From Spartobacteria bacterium UBA6821 (lineage in GTDB: Bacteria > Verrucomicrobiota > Verrucomicrobiia > Chthoniobacterales > UBA6821), in assembly GCA_002452515.1 (NCBI GenBank), contig DKEN01000105.1:58399-70800 (forward strand): a stretch of 12,402 bases of DNA. The letters are read 5' to 3'. The position numbers and the translations under genes were made by a program. Within the stretch, counting starts at the first letter, position 1. The number at the start of each line of letters is the position of its first letter. Positions 1-6,127 of this stretch are shown one piece after another. The notes beneath the pieces are model-generated. The model searched no databases. It saw only the letters and a program-made list of their open reading frames with translations, and was not told the DNA's origin.

Positions 1-1080
1 TCGCTCATGACCTCGGTGGCGCTGAATGGGAAGGCTCCGTATAAGACCGTGTTGACGCATGGATTTGTCGTCGATGTCGATACCCGGCAGAAGATCTCCA
101 AGTCGAATCAGGGAGCCGGAGGTTACCAGAAACCGACCGAGGCCGATCACTTTGTCAAAACCTATGGAGCCGATATCGTGCGCCTCTGGGCCAGTAGCGT
201 CCAGTTTACCGACGATGTTCCCTTTTCGGAGGAGATCTTTGCTCGCCTGACCGATACCTATCGCCGCATTCGGAATACCCTTCGCATCCTGCTTGCGAAT
301 CTTTCCGATTACGATGCGACGGCGACCGTGGCAGAGCCGACACTGATAGACCGATGGATCCTGGCGCGTCTTCAAGAGACGGTGAATACCTGCCGCAAGG
401 CCTATGAGGAACTCTCGTTCCAGAAAGTTTATCAGGCGATCAATCAGTTCTGCGCAGTGGAGTTGAGCAGTATCTATGTCGATGTGACCAAGGATCGGCT
501 CTATTGCGACAAGGTCGATTCACCACGCCGTCTTGCGACTCAGGCCACCATGGCGAAGGTTTTTGGTGATCTGGTGCGTCTGCTAGCGCCGATTCTTGCC
601 TTCACAGCGGAAGAAGCGTGGGGCCATTATCGCCCCGGCAGTTTGGTGCATCTTGAGCTCTTTCCCAAGGAAAAGGCTTCCGATCAGGAGATCCTAGCCC
701 AATTTGAGTCTCTTCTTCATCTTCGGGGTGAAGTTTCACAGGCCTTGGAAAAAGCGCAGCGTGATGGCGTCATTGCCAATCCGCTGGAGGCCACGGTCCA
801 CGTGGTCACCGATGATCCGGTCTTGCTTGCTGCTGCCAGGGAAAGGCTTCCCGAAATCGAGGAACTCTTGATTCTCAGTAACTTCACGATCACCGAGGGA
901 AACAAGTCGAGCTCGACAGAAAAATCCGCGGCTGCCTCCATTACGATTGGCAAGACTGAGGCTGCCAAGTGCGAGCGGTGCTGGCGACATCGCGAGGAAG
1001 TGGGGGCTCATGCCGAACATCCGACTCTTTGCGGACGTTGCGTGGAAGCGGTGGAATCCCTTGGTTCTGCAACTGCATGA
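1..1080 (+). CDS. ileS: isoleucyl-tRNA synthetase, C-terminal part (5' end outside window)
   Basis: Cytoplasmic class I aminoacyl-tRNA synthetase that charges tRNA-Ile. The frame is open from base 1, so only about the last 359 residues of a protein normally near 900-950 residues are present. Near the left edge is LTHGFVVD followed by KISKS (bases 91-105), a variant of the KMSKS ATP-binding loop. Next come the GADIVRLWASS segment and the helical anticodon-binding domain (RRIRNTLR, LLAPILAFTAEEAW). The C-terminus carries the IleRS zinc finger with Cys pairs CERC and CGRC, about 20 residues apart. These three elements in this order make the assignment firm. The residues after KISKS (NQGAGGYQKP) differ from the common continuation. 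The stop overlaps the lspA start as ATGA, so the two are probably cotranscribed and translationally coupled. Confidence 0.97.
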   Translation, partial: SLMTSVALNGKAPYKTVLTHGFVVDVDTRQKISKSNQGAGGYQKPTEADHFVKTYGADIVRLWASSVQFTDDVPFSEEIFARLTDTYRRIRNTLRILLANLSDYDATATVAEPTLIDRWILARLQETVNTCRKAYEELSFQKVYQAINQFCAVELSSIYVDVTKDRLYCDKVDSPRRLATQATMAKVFGDLVRLLAPILAFTAEEAWGHYRPGSLVHLELFPKEKASDQEILAQFESLLHLRGEVSQALEKAQRDGVIANPLEATVHVVTDDPVLLAAARERLPEIEELLILSNFTITEGNKSSSTEKSAAASITIGKTEAAKCERCWRHREEVGAHAEHPTLCGRCVEAVESLGSATA

Positions 1081-1535
1081 AGGTCCTGAACTCCTGGGGA
1101 ATCATTCTCCTGCTTGCTCTTCTGGATCAGGCGACCAAGGTTCTGGTTCTCCGGTTTATTCCATTTCAGGAATCAATACCCCTCGTTCCGGGATTCTTCA
1201 ACCTCACCCATCTCTATAATACCGGTGCGGCCTTCGGGATGTTGCATGACAGCAATCTCTTTTTTATCGTGGTCTCCTCGGTTGCTTTTGTGGGGCTTGT
1301 GGTCATGCGACGGCATTTTGAAGGAACCCTGATGCGGTGGGGTTGGATGTTGTTACTCGCCGGGATCATCGGAAATGTCAGTGATCGTCTCCGACTGGGG
1401 CATGTGGTCGATTTTCTGGACTTTCAGATCGGCGGCTATCACTGGCCTTCGTTCAATGTCGCCGACTCCTGCATTTGTCTTGCCGCCGGTTTGTTTCTTC
1501 TGGAATCGCTGATTAAATCGCATGATGGCCGCTGA
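1077..1535 (+). CDS. lspA: lipoprotein signal peptidase (signal peptidase II)
   Basis: Integral inner-membrane aspartyl protease that removes signal peptides from diacylglyceryl-modified prolipoproteins. The start chosen is the ATG overlapping the ileS stop, giving 152 residues, typical for the family. A longer in-frame reading from 969 would lie inside ileS. Visible signatures in order are a first membrane helix ending in LLDQATK (residues 15-21), YNTGAAFG (47-54), AGIIGNVSDR (95-104), GHVVDF (108-113) and FNVADS (126-131). D112 and D130 match the family's catalytic aspartate pair. Four hydrophobic segments fit the known four-helix topology. The ileS-lspA order is common in bacteria and suggests one transcript. 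A strong inverted repeat begins 2 bp after the stop and could end or protect the message. Confidence 0.97.
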   Translation: MKVLNSWGIILLLALLDQATKVLVLRFIPFQESIPLVPGFFNLTHLYNTGAAFGMLHDSNLFFIVVSSVAFVGLVVMRRHFEGTLMRWGWMLLLAGIIGNVSDRLRLGHVVDFLDFQIGGYHWPSFNVADSCICLAAGLFLLESLIKSHDGR

Positions 1536-1536
1536 A

Positions 1537-1629
1537 GAGTATTTGGCTGTTTTCCAAGGCGCGAAGTACAGTGGCAATACCCTTGCGGTTTTGCCCAAGC
1601 GAGCAACACAGGAAAACAGCCAAATACTC
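1537..1629. repeat. perfect 19-bp inverted repeat with 55-nt spacer, just after lspA
   Basis: The left arm (1537-1555) reads GAGTATTTGGCTGTTTTCC and the right arm (1611-1629) is its exact reverse complement. The spacer can form a smaller hairpin (GGCAA at 1573-1577 with TTGCC at 1591-1595). The element starts 2 bp after the lspA stop, so a transcript would fold into a long hairpin. No T-run follows, so it is not a classical intrinsic terminator. The long perfect arms also fit a MITE- or REP-like mobile element. No convincing protein is encoded. Confidence 0.8.
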
Positions 1630-1837
1630 ACAGCCCCAAAGGGGTTGCGGAGATAATAGAGCCGGAGGCTGTGTTGGCTTCGTGCTTACAGCCCGCATGG
1701 GGATGCGCGCGCGAAGCCGCCTTGCCTGCGGCACATTCTTCCCGCAACGGCCTCAATGCGATTTAATCAGAGATTCCTCAGGAAGCTTTTCATCCGCGGA
1801 GAAATTGGATAAACGATAGATCTGATCGCTATAAAAT
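1630..1837. other. gene-free, structure-rich segment upstream of the first DUF5069 gene
   Basis: Together with the preceding inverted repeat this fills about 300 bp without a gene. It contains a nested hairpin: GGCTTCG (1676-1682) pairs with CGAAGCC (1712-1718), and inside lies GCAT-GGGG-ATGC (1695-1706). There is also a short CCCC-AAA-GGGG stem just after 1630. The high GC and stacked dyads resemble REP-type intergenic elements. No tRNA or known RNA family was recognised. An open reading frame of about 82 codons crosses the segment but shows no protein-like composition. Confidence 0.5.
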
Positions 1838-2278
1838 ATGAGTGCATCCTTTCCCTGCAGCCCCTACGAAACCCTTCAAGGGTTGGTCTATTTTCCGCGG
1901 ATGATTCACAAGATCCGCCTCCATGCCAGTGGCAAGCTCGGAGAGGATTATATTCCGAATTTGGGCAAGGCTTTTGACCTCCGCTGCTGCCTTCTGCTTG
2001 AAGTGGATTACGAGGAGCTGGCGGCTGTTGTGCGCGGTGGAGTTTCCGATGAAGAGGTTTGGAACTGGGTTGTCCGTCACGGCAAGGCTCCGAGCGCGGA
2101 ACAGGTCGAGATTTGGAATGGATTCATGACCAAACGGGGTTGGCGCGACGAGGGAACTTCGACCCTGCTGCGCCGGTTGAAGGAGGGTGGTTTTGAGAAA
2201 CGCACCGATATTCAGACCATGTTCGATTATATTGATCTGGATGAAGGAAGACCTCTCCAGCGCCTGCCCTTAAGCTAA
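1838..2278 (+). CDS. DUF5069-family protein, short form
   Basis: A 146-residue, probably soluble protein of unknown function with no signal peptide or membrane segment. Residues 15-85 carry the family pattern: a PRMIHKIRLHASGKLGEDY stretch, a middle with paired Cys (LRCC), then the acidic and hydrophobic segment ending in SDEEVWNWVV. The tail (EIWNGFMTKRGWRDE, then LFDYIDLDEGR-like sequence) matches short DUF5069 proteins as I remember them. The ATG at 1838 is preceded by AT-rich sequence and no Shine-Dalgarno site. The gene converges on a longer gene of the same family 31 bp away. Its biochemical role is not known to me. Confidence 0.8.
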   Translation: MSASFPCSPYETLQGLVYFPRMIHKIRLHASGKLGEDYIPNLGKAFDLRCCLLLEVDYEELAAVVRGGVSDEEVWNWVVRHGKAPSAEQVEIWNGFMTKRGWRDEGTSTLLRRLKEGGFEKRTDIQTMFDYIDLDEGRPLQRLPLS

Positions 2279-2309
2279 GGCTAGACGGAAGCGTTCAGAA
2301 TCGAGGAAC

Positions 2310-2861
2310 CTAGGCTTTGGTATTTCTCACAAAGGTGAGAATCTTCCCGTGGTCACCTTCCGTTGCCCAGACCATCCGCAGGAAATCAGCGGGGTGAATA
2401 TCATGTTCCTTTAAAAAGCGACGGTCTCCTCCGCAGCCATACATGATTTCGTGGCAGAGGCCTCCTTTGAGGAAGCAGGTGGCCTTCGCAATAATCCTTG
2501 GCAGCCAGGGAATTCCGTCCAGCTCCTCCGGTTTGGGTGGCAATTCCGCTGCATTGGTAACGGTATTGGCCGTGACCTCGTGCTGGTGGTAGAGGAAGTA
2601 GTCACGGCGCGCGGCCACGATTAGCAGAACAGTATTCCACTCCGGTTCCCCATAGTTCACCAGATCCTCAGCATAGTCGTAGAGGTTGATGGGGCGAAGT
2701 CCGATGGAAGTGAGGAAGGAAGTCTCTTCAGGGGTGAAATAGCTTTCCAGATCACGGTTGCCCTGGCGGTAGAGATCAACGGCTTTGTCGTAGATGGGAC
2801 GGAGTTGTTGCGTCCAGAGGTAGGAGGGAGTCATGTCCGCGGGAGAAGGCGAGTCACTCAA
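2310..2861 (-). CDS. DUF5069-family protein, long form with extra N-terminal domain
   Basis: A 183-residue, probably soluble protein of unknown function. Residues 1-100 form a separate helical-looking region (YDKAVDLYRQGNRDL, FLTSIGLRPINLYDYAEDLVNYGEPEW, ARRDYFLYHQHE). Residues about 115-180 are the DUF5069-like part (GIPWLPRIIAKA, CHEIMYGCGGDRRFL, HPADFLRMVWATEGDHGKIL). I chose a TTG start at 2861 because GAGGAG lies 9 nt upstream, inside the end of the dodecin gene. The ATG at 2834 would remove nine residues and has no ribosome site. With TTG the gap to the dodecin stop is 6 bp, so the two genes form an operon. The cell role is unknown. Confidence 0.8.
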   Translation of the reverse strand: MSDSPSPADMTPSYLWTQQLRPIYDKAVDLYRQGNRDLESYFTPEETSFLTSIGLRPINLYDYAEDLVNYGEPEWNTVLLIVAARRDYFLYHQHEVTANTVTNAAELPPKPEELDGIPWLPRIIAKATCFLKGGLCHEIMYGCGGDRRFLKEHDIHPADFLRMVWATEGDHGKILTFVRNTKA

Positions 2862-2880
2862 CAGTGGTTACTCCTCAAGC
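2862..2880 (-). promoter_or_regulatory. Shine-Dalgarno site supporting a TTG start
   Basis: On the minus strand GAGGAG is followed by nine bases (TAACCACTG) and then TTG. It is one of the few clear ribosome sites in this window and decides the start of the long DUF5069 gene. It overlaps the dodecin stop codon. Confidence 0.6.
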
Positions 2881-3077
2881 GTGGAGCCGATTTTGACGGT
2901 AACCTGCCAGTGGGCGATTTTTCCCTCCTCCAGATGGGCGCGCGTTTCTGTTACTTCCAGCCATCGGAGGTTTTTTTCGGTGCTGGAGGCTTTTGCGACG
3001 GCATTGGCCACCGCATCCTCGATACTGATTGAGGAGGAGCCGACGAACTCGATTTTTTTGTACACATGTGCGCTCAT
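2868..3077 (-). CDS. dodecin, flavin-binding protein
   Basis: Small cytoplasmic protein that assembles into a hollow dodecamer and stores or buffers flavins (FMN or riboflavin, depending on lineage). I start it at the ATG giving MSAHVYKKIEFVGSSS, which matches the usual dodecin N-terminus and gives 69 residues, the family's normal size. A further upstream TTG would add 12 residues unlike dodecin. W39 in NLRWLEVTE is the expected flavin-stacking residue. HWQVTVKIG near the end holds the conserved glutamine and final strand. The fold order beta-alpha-beta-beta is visible. It leads an apparent two-gene operon with the long DUF5069 gene. No convincing promoter was found in the 147 bp upstream. 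Confidence 0.95.
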   Translation of the reverse strand: MSAHVYKKIEFVGSSSISIEDAVANAVAKASSTEKNLRWLEVTETRAHLEEGKIAHWQVTVKIGSTLEE

Positions 3078-3224
3078 AAGAGGACTATTGTCCCCGTTTG
3101 GAGTGCTGTCCAATGCAGATTGAGGATAAAATTACTGAGGGGAAAAAGAGTTGCTCTGCGGAATGGTAAAAAACGGCTCATGTTATAAGATGAAGCGGAG
3201 GGAGGTAATCGATCGCGGATTTGT

Positions 3225-3653
3225 TTAAGGTTTGAGGGATTGGTTCACGCGGAGGCGCGGAGATGCGGAGGAGGGAAGGTTATTGACAACCCTCTGGAGA
3301 CCTTCCCTAAGCGTTGGGGCTCCAAAGTTCACAAGAAGTCCAACCTGTAGGTTCATCAAACGAAGATAGGTTAGAAGTTGTTTTCCGTGGATTGCAGAGA
3401 GAGTTTCAACGGACTTGAGTTCTACGATAACTCTGCTTTCTACAAGGAGATCTACTCTGAATCCTTCCTCGAATTTCATGCCATTATATTTAATGCAAAC
3501 AGATTTTTGACGCTCGGTAGTGAACCCCCTTGTTTCTAGTTCACTGGCCAGCACGACCTCATAGACCGATTCCAACAGGCCAAGCCCCAAGTCTTTATGG
3601 ATTCTTATGGCCGAATCAATAATTGCAGCAGTGATATCATCGAGTTCCTTCAT
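3225..3653 (-). CDS. GxxExxY protein (PD-(D/E)xK-like fold)
   Basis: A 142-residue member of the GxxExxY family, named for the motif seen here as G25-LL-E28-SV-Y31. The family is assigned to a PD-(D/E)xK nuclease-like fold (PDDEXK_3), and its biological function is not established. Candidate active-site residues are D68 (RVDLLV) and E78-x-K80 (VELK). The start ATG lies 2 bp after the holA stop, preceded by GGAG at about 11 nt. That site belongs to the flanking inverted repeat. The last ~15 residues (SSASPRLRVNQ) are translated from the other inverted repeat. The gene therefore looks like a mobile cassette rather than a native holA operon member. Activity is unproven, though the key residues are intact. 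Confidence 0.9.
   Translation of the reverse strand: MKELDDITAAIIDSAIRIHKDLGLGLLESVYEVVLASELETRGFTTERQKSVCIKYNGMKFEEGFRVDLLVESRVIVELKSVETLSAIHGKQLLTYLRLMNLQVGLLVNFGAPTLREGLQRVVNNLPSSASPRLRVNQSLKP
3245..3273. repeat. terminal inverted repeat, distal end of GxxExxY cassette
   Basis: This GC-rich stretch starts TCACGCGGAGGCGCGGAG and is built of repeated GCGGAG-type units. It matches the reverse complement of 3665-3691 over about 26 positions, with a few mismatches and one gap. It encodes part of the GxxExxY C-terminal tail. Confidence 0.75.
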
Positions 3654-3655
3654 TA

Positions 3656-4855
3656 TTATATTTTCTCCGCGACTCCGCGTTCTCCGCGTGAGGCAATCGG
3701 TCTGAGAGGAGTCTCTTGTTTATCAGTATTTTTGGCTACGATTCGGATCAGAAGCTGGGTGAGTAGGGTCTCCTCGGTGCCATGACCACTGAGTAGCTTC
3801 AAATTGGCATCCCGGCAGGCAAGAAAGGCGGAGACAAGGTGGTCCCGCTCAAAGCGGGAGGCATTCACCGCAGCCAGTCCGATGCCATAGGTGTTGAGTC
3901 CCCCGTCCTTCTTGCGTGGAAGATGGGCTGTCTCTTCCGGTCGGAGTCGCTTGAGTTCAGAGGCAAAGAACTGCGGTTGCGAGGGGGGACGGATGCGATG
4001 ACGCTCCATCAGATCCTTCGCGACGAGAAGATTACGAACGGTCGGGACGATTGCTGCCAGGAGGATGCCAATGGCCTGCTCTCCCTGACGTCGGAGTTGT
4101 TGCAGCGTGTCGAGGCAGAGCGGGAGATTGCGTTTGTTGATCGCGTCACTGAGGTCAAAGATGCCTCCGGTGCGGGTAAGGGGGACAAGATCCCGCACCA
4201 GTTTTTCTGTGATGAGCGACCCTTCGCCCGCCGAGGTGACAAGCTTGGCAAGCTCCGCATCAAGCTGTCCGGTATTGGCTCCGACACGGGTGGTCAGGAC
4301 GACGGCTGCTGTATCTTCCATGCGGACTCCACGCGCGCGGCATCGGGCGATGACCCAGTCGATGAGATCATCCTCGGTGGCGTTGAATCCGAAGTCGGGC
4401 TTGTCGCAGAGTGTTGTGGAGGCGAGGGAAGAGAGTGATTTGTAAAAAGAGCGGCGCTTGTCCGGTTCCGGTGCGCTGATCAGGAGAGTGATCCCATCGG
4501 GAAGCCCTTCTTCCAGTGTCTTCAGTAGTTTCTCAAGAGCATTCTGGACGGTTTCCGAGCGCCCTTGCTGGGTGTCCTTCAGGAAGGAGACCCCCTTCAT
4601 CCAGACAAGTTTTCCTCCTCCAAAAAATGGAAGTGTCAGGATGCCTTGCAACGTACTCTCAATCATGTCGACGGAGCAATCCACAGTGTCAGCGGGAGCA
4701 TCGATGATCTCCAGTCCGAACTCACCGGCATCGGCAGGAGCGAGCTGGGCCGCCAGTCCCTGAGCCGTGCGGCGTACCTCGGCCTCATCGCTTCCCGTTA
4801 CGAAATGAATCCGGGAATCCTTGGCGGAGGTGGTTGGTGCTTTGCGGGTAGGCAT
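3656..4855 (-). CDS. holA: DNA polymerase III, delta subunit
   Basis: Clamp-loader subunit that opens the beta sliding clamp during DNA replication. The product from the ATG at 4855 is 399 residues, somewhat longer than typical delta subunits (about 330-350). Signatures are HFVTGSDEAEVRR near the N-terminus, LPFFGGGKLVWMKG (75-87, the clamp-contacting region of the family), and GGIFDLSDAINKRNLPLCLDTLQQLRRQGE starting domain III. Then come PTVRNLLVAKDLM and the closing LLSGHGTEETLLTQLLIRIV. The frame is open much further upstream, but that part lies over heptamer repeats and a repeat on the other strand, so I exclude it. The last ~11 residues come from an inverted repeat of the GxxExxY cassette, implying the native end was altered. 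No clear Shine-Dalgarno site is seen. Confidence 0.93.
   Translation of the reverse strand: MPTRKAPTTSAKDSRIHFVTGSDEAEVRRTAQGLAAQLAPADAGEFGLEIIDAPADTVDCSVDMIESTLQGILTLPFFGGGKLVWMKGVSFLKDTQQGRSETVQNALEKLLKTLEEGLPDGITLLISAPEPDKRRSFYKSLSSLASTTLCDKPDFGFNATEDDLIDWVIARCRARGVRMEDTAAVVLTTRVGANTGQLDAELAKLVTSAGEGSLITEKLVRDLVPLTRTGGIFDLSDAINKRNLPLCLDTLQQLRRQGEQAIGILLAAIVPTVRNLLVAKDLMERHRIRPPSQPQFFASELKRLRPEETAHLPRKKDGGLNTYGIGLAAVNASRFERDHLVSAFLACRDANLKLLSGHGTEETLLTQLLIRIVAKNTDKQETPLRPIASRGERGVAEKI
3665..3691. repeat. terminal inverted repeat, holA-side end of GxxExxY cassette
   Basis: This is the partner of 3245-3273 in opposite orientation. On the minus strand it begins TCACGCGGAGAACGCGGAG. It is translated as the final residues of the holA product (ASRGERGVAEK), and its last GGAG lies where a ribosome site for the GxxExxY gene would be. 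That position suggests insertion at the 3' end of holA. Confidence 0.75.
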
Positions 4856-4860
4856 TGGGG

Positions 4861-4902
4861 GAAAGTTAAAAGCTGAAAGCTGAAAGTTGAAAGCTGAAAG
4901 GG
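4861..4902. repeat. tandem heptamer repeat upstream of holA
   Basis: Six consecutive 7-bp units are seen: GAAAGTT, AAAAGCT, GAAAGCT, GAAAGTT, GAAAGCT and GAAAGGG. They lie directly before the holA start, in the place of its untranslated leader. Slippage at such a tract could change the leader length. No regulatory role can be shown from sequence. Confidence 0.8.
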
Positions 4903-4909
4903 CTTTGGC

Positions 4910-5125
4910 GTGGGTCAGGAGATAGGTTGGGAACGCGGCTTTGCTATCATCGCTCTCGCGAGTGGAACCCTTCCGACAGCACATTTTCGTGCTGCTATCC
5001 GACTTTCCGAGCATGAAATGGTCGGTATCCAGCGCGTGGCAGCAACCAAGGGGATTCCCTATCAGACGCTCATCTCCGAACTCATCCACCAATTTGTTGA
5101 GGGAGACCCGATTCAGAAAAGCTGA
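4910..5125 (+). pseudogene. CopG-like antitoxin remnant, copy A
   Basis: This short + strand frame (71 codons if the ATG at 4910 is used) ends in IRLSEHEMVGIQRVAATKG, then IPYQTLISELIHQFVEG. The pattern matches the C-terminal half of CopG/BrnA-like antitoxins (RLSxxDLxxIxxxAxxxGIPYQTLIxxxxHKYxxG). The N-terminal half is poorly matched, and no partner toxin gene lies upstream on this strand. I judge it a decayed or truncated antitoxin; a live orphan antitoxin is the alternative. Bases 4997-5128 are repeated at 5999-6130. It lies opposite the holA leader. Confidence 0.55.
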
Positions 5126-5131
5126 ATCGGG
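4997..5131. repeat. direct repeat copy A, ending in a hairpin
   Basis: Bases 4997-5128 align without gaps to 5999-6130, with about 15 differences in 132 positions by eye. The copy ends in a 10-bp perfect stem: CCCGATTCAG (5107-5116), loop AAAAG, CTGAATCGGG (5122-5131). The TGA of the antitoxin remnant lies in the right arm. The ~70 bp between this and the PIN gene stop shows no gene or clear signal. Confidence 0.85.
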
Positions 5132-5204
5132 GGGTGAGGGGGCAAGAATCCATCGAAAATCCTGTCCTATCCCATTAGGCGTCAATACTAGGGACTGCCC
5201 CTCG

Positions 5205-5615
5205 TTAACCCAATCCCTGCCCGATCAGGAAGGAGCGCGGGGTGGTGACAAGCATTCCGTAGACCCTTGTATCGAGAAGAATTCCAAAGTCCCCTGTATC
5301 AAGAGTCAGGAGCACATGGCTCTTCGCAGCCAAGGCTGAGATCAGAACGGGCTTATCCTTCGAGGCCGTCAGGAGGAGAGGGCGATTGCTTGTCAGAGCA
5401 TTCGCTGTGAAAGAGAGGTCATCCTGCAAGGCTTTCCATGTTTTTGCGGCGTTGGGTGGAAATTTGTGGATATTCCGATTCGTCTCATCGCGGCAGTAGT
5501 AGGCGGTCACAAGTTCCCATCCCCATTCTTCGGCAATCGTCACGATGAGACGGGAGAGGGATGTCTCAGATCCTGCCGCTGAAAGCAGGACGCTGCTATC
5601 CAGAAAAAGCCTCAC
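5205..5615 (-). CDS. PIN-domain protein, probable VapC-like toxin
   Basis: A 136-residue PIN-domain protein, expected to be a metal-dependent ribonuclease acting as the toxin of a type II toxin-antitoxin pair. Acidic residues fitting the PIN active site are D6 (FLDSSVLL), E44 (RDETNRNI), D87 (KDKPVLISA) and D106/D109 (LTLDTGDF). The start is GTG, placed 6 nt after the stop of the AbrB-like gene, so translation is probably coupled to it. The order antitoxin then toxin is the usual one. The RNA target cannot be predicted. PIN domains also occur outside toxin-antitoxin systems, but the neighbour makes the toxin reading likely. Confidence 0.88.
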   Translation of the reverse strand: MRLFLDSSVLLSAAGSETSLSRLIVTIAEEWGWELVTAYYCRDETNRNIHKFPPNAAKTWKALQDDLSFTANALTSNRPLLLTASKDKPVLISALAAKSHVLLTLDTGDFGILLDTRVYGMLVTTPRSFLIGQGLG

Positions 5616-5621
5616 CGGATA

Positions 5622-5912
5622 TTACCTGGATTTCTTCAGGGAGGTGCGCTTTTTAGTTGTTCTGGGAACCTTCTTTTTGGCTGAGCTCTTCCAGAAGCGT
5701 TCAGCATCTTCCTCGTCTGCTGCAATCCATTCCTGCATCTGCTTCAGAGGGATGTCGCGTACCGGCATGGCAGTTGCAGGGTGCATGAAGACTCCACCTT
5801 CACGCAGTTCCATGAGCATCATGGGGTGCTGGGCACCCTCCAGCCCCAGTCCCTTCCGGATCTCAGGAGGGAGAGTGATCGTCCAGCGCTTCGAAACGGG
5901 TATTGCAGTCAT
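5622..5912 (-). CDS. AbrB/SpoVT-like antitoxin of the PIN pair
   Basis: A 96-residue protein whose residues 5-45 (PVSKRWTITLPPEIRKGLGL, then LMELREGGVFMHPA) form a SpoVT/AbrB swapped-hairpin DNA-binding domain. The middle (IPLKQMQEWIAADEEDAERFW) is a likely helix that covers the toxin. The C-terminus is very Lys/Arg-rich (SSAKKKVPRTTKKR). The protein should neutralise the PIN toxin and repress its own operon. I start it at the ATG at 5912; a TTG at 5927 would add five residues (MQHCC) and is less likely. No Shine-Dalgarno site precedes either start. Inverted repeats lie over and upstream of the start, consistent with autoregulation. Confidence 0.85.
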   Translation of the reverse strand: MTAIPVSKRWTITLPPEIRKGLGLEGAQHPMMLMELREGGVFMHPATAMPVRDIPLKQMQEWIAADEEDAERFWKSSAKKKVPRTTKKRTSLKKSR

Positions 5913-5975
5913 GCAGCAATGCTGCAATACGGCACAGGAAATGTCAAACCTGCGACTGGCTGAGGCAGGTTTGAC
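5901..5975 (-). promoter_or_regulatory. putative operator/promoter region of the antitoxin-toxin pair
   Basis: Two dyads are present. TATTGCAG (5901-5908) pairs with CTGCAATA (5922-5929) across the start codon. GTCAAACCTGC (5943-5953) pairs exactly with GCAGGTTTGAC (5965-5975). The second dyad carries TTGACA on the minus strand (5947-5942), a consensus -35 box facing the antitoxin gene, and TTGACT facing the other way. No good -10 box is found at the expected spacing, so the promoter call is tentative. Binding by the antitoxin is inference. Confidence 0.5.
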
Positions 5976-5998
5976 TGTGACGGAGGAGGAGCCCCGGA

Positions 5999-6127
5999 AT
6001 CCGACTCTCCGAATATGACATGGTTGGTATCCAGCGCGTAGCGGCGACCAAAGAAATTCCCTATCAAACGCTCATCTCGGGACTCATCCACCAATTTGTT
6101 GAGGGAGACCTGATTCAGAAAAGCTGA
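5999..6127 (+). pseudogene. CopG-like antitoxin remnant, copy B
   Basis: The frame reads IRLSEYDMVGIQRVAATKE, then IPYQTLISGLIHQFVEGDLIQKS and a stop, the same C-terminal antitoxin segment as copy A. An in-frame TGA at 5978-5980 and the lack of a start before the conserved part show that the N-terminal half is missing. It is a fragment, not a working gene. Its last bases overlap hairpin sequence where the opposing NACHT gene ends. Confidence 0.65.

Noticed and set aside
1571..1819. Possible 82-residue + strand protein after lspA
   Set aside because: It crosses the inverted repeat and hairpins, and has a biased Arg/Cys/Gly content and no family pattern. It is best seen as repeat DNA.
1805..1835. 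TTGGAT / TATAAA promoter in front of the first DUF5069 gene
   Set aside because: Spacing is 19 bp and transcription would begin inside the coding region, so the match is probably chance AT-richness.
2272..2320. Bidirectional terminator between the converging DUF5069 genes
   Set aside because: AAGCTAAGG and CCTAGGCTT pair only imperfectly and no T-run is present, so it is too weak to call.
4861..4902. CRISPR-like repeat array
   Set aside because: The units are 7 bp with no spacers. It is a simple tandem repeat.
4856..5185. N-terminal extension of holA by about 110 residues in the same frame
   Set aside because: The stretch lies over the heptamer tandem repeat and the reverse side of the antitoxin repeat. 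A similar meaningless peptide appears opposite repeat copy B, and delta subunits start near the ATG at 4855.
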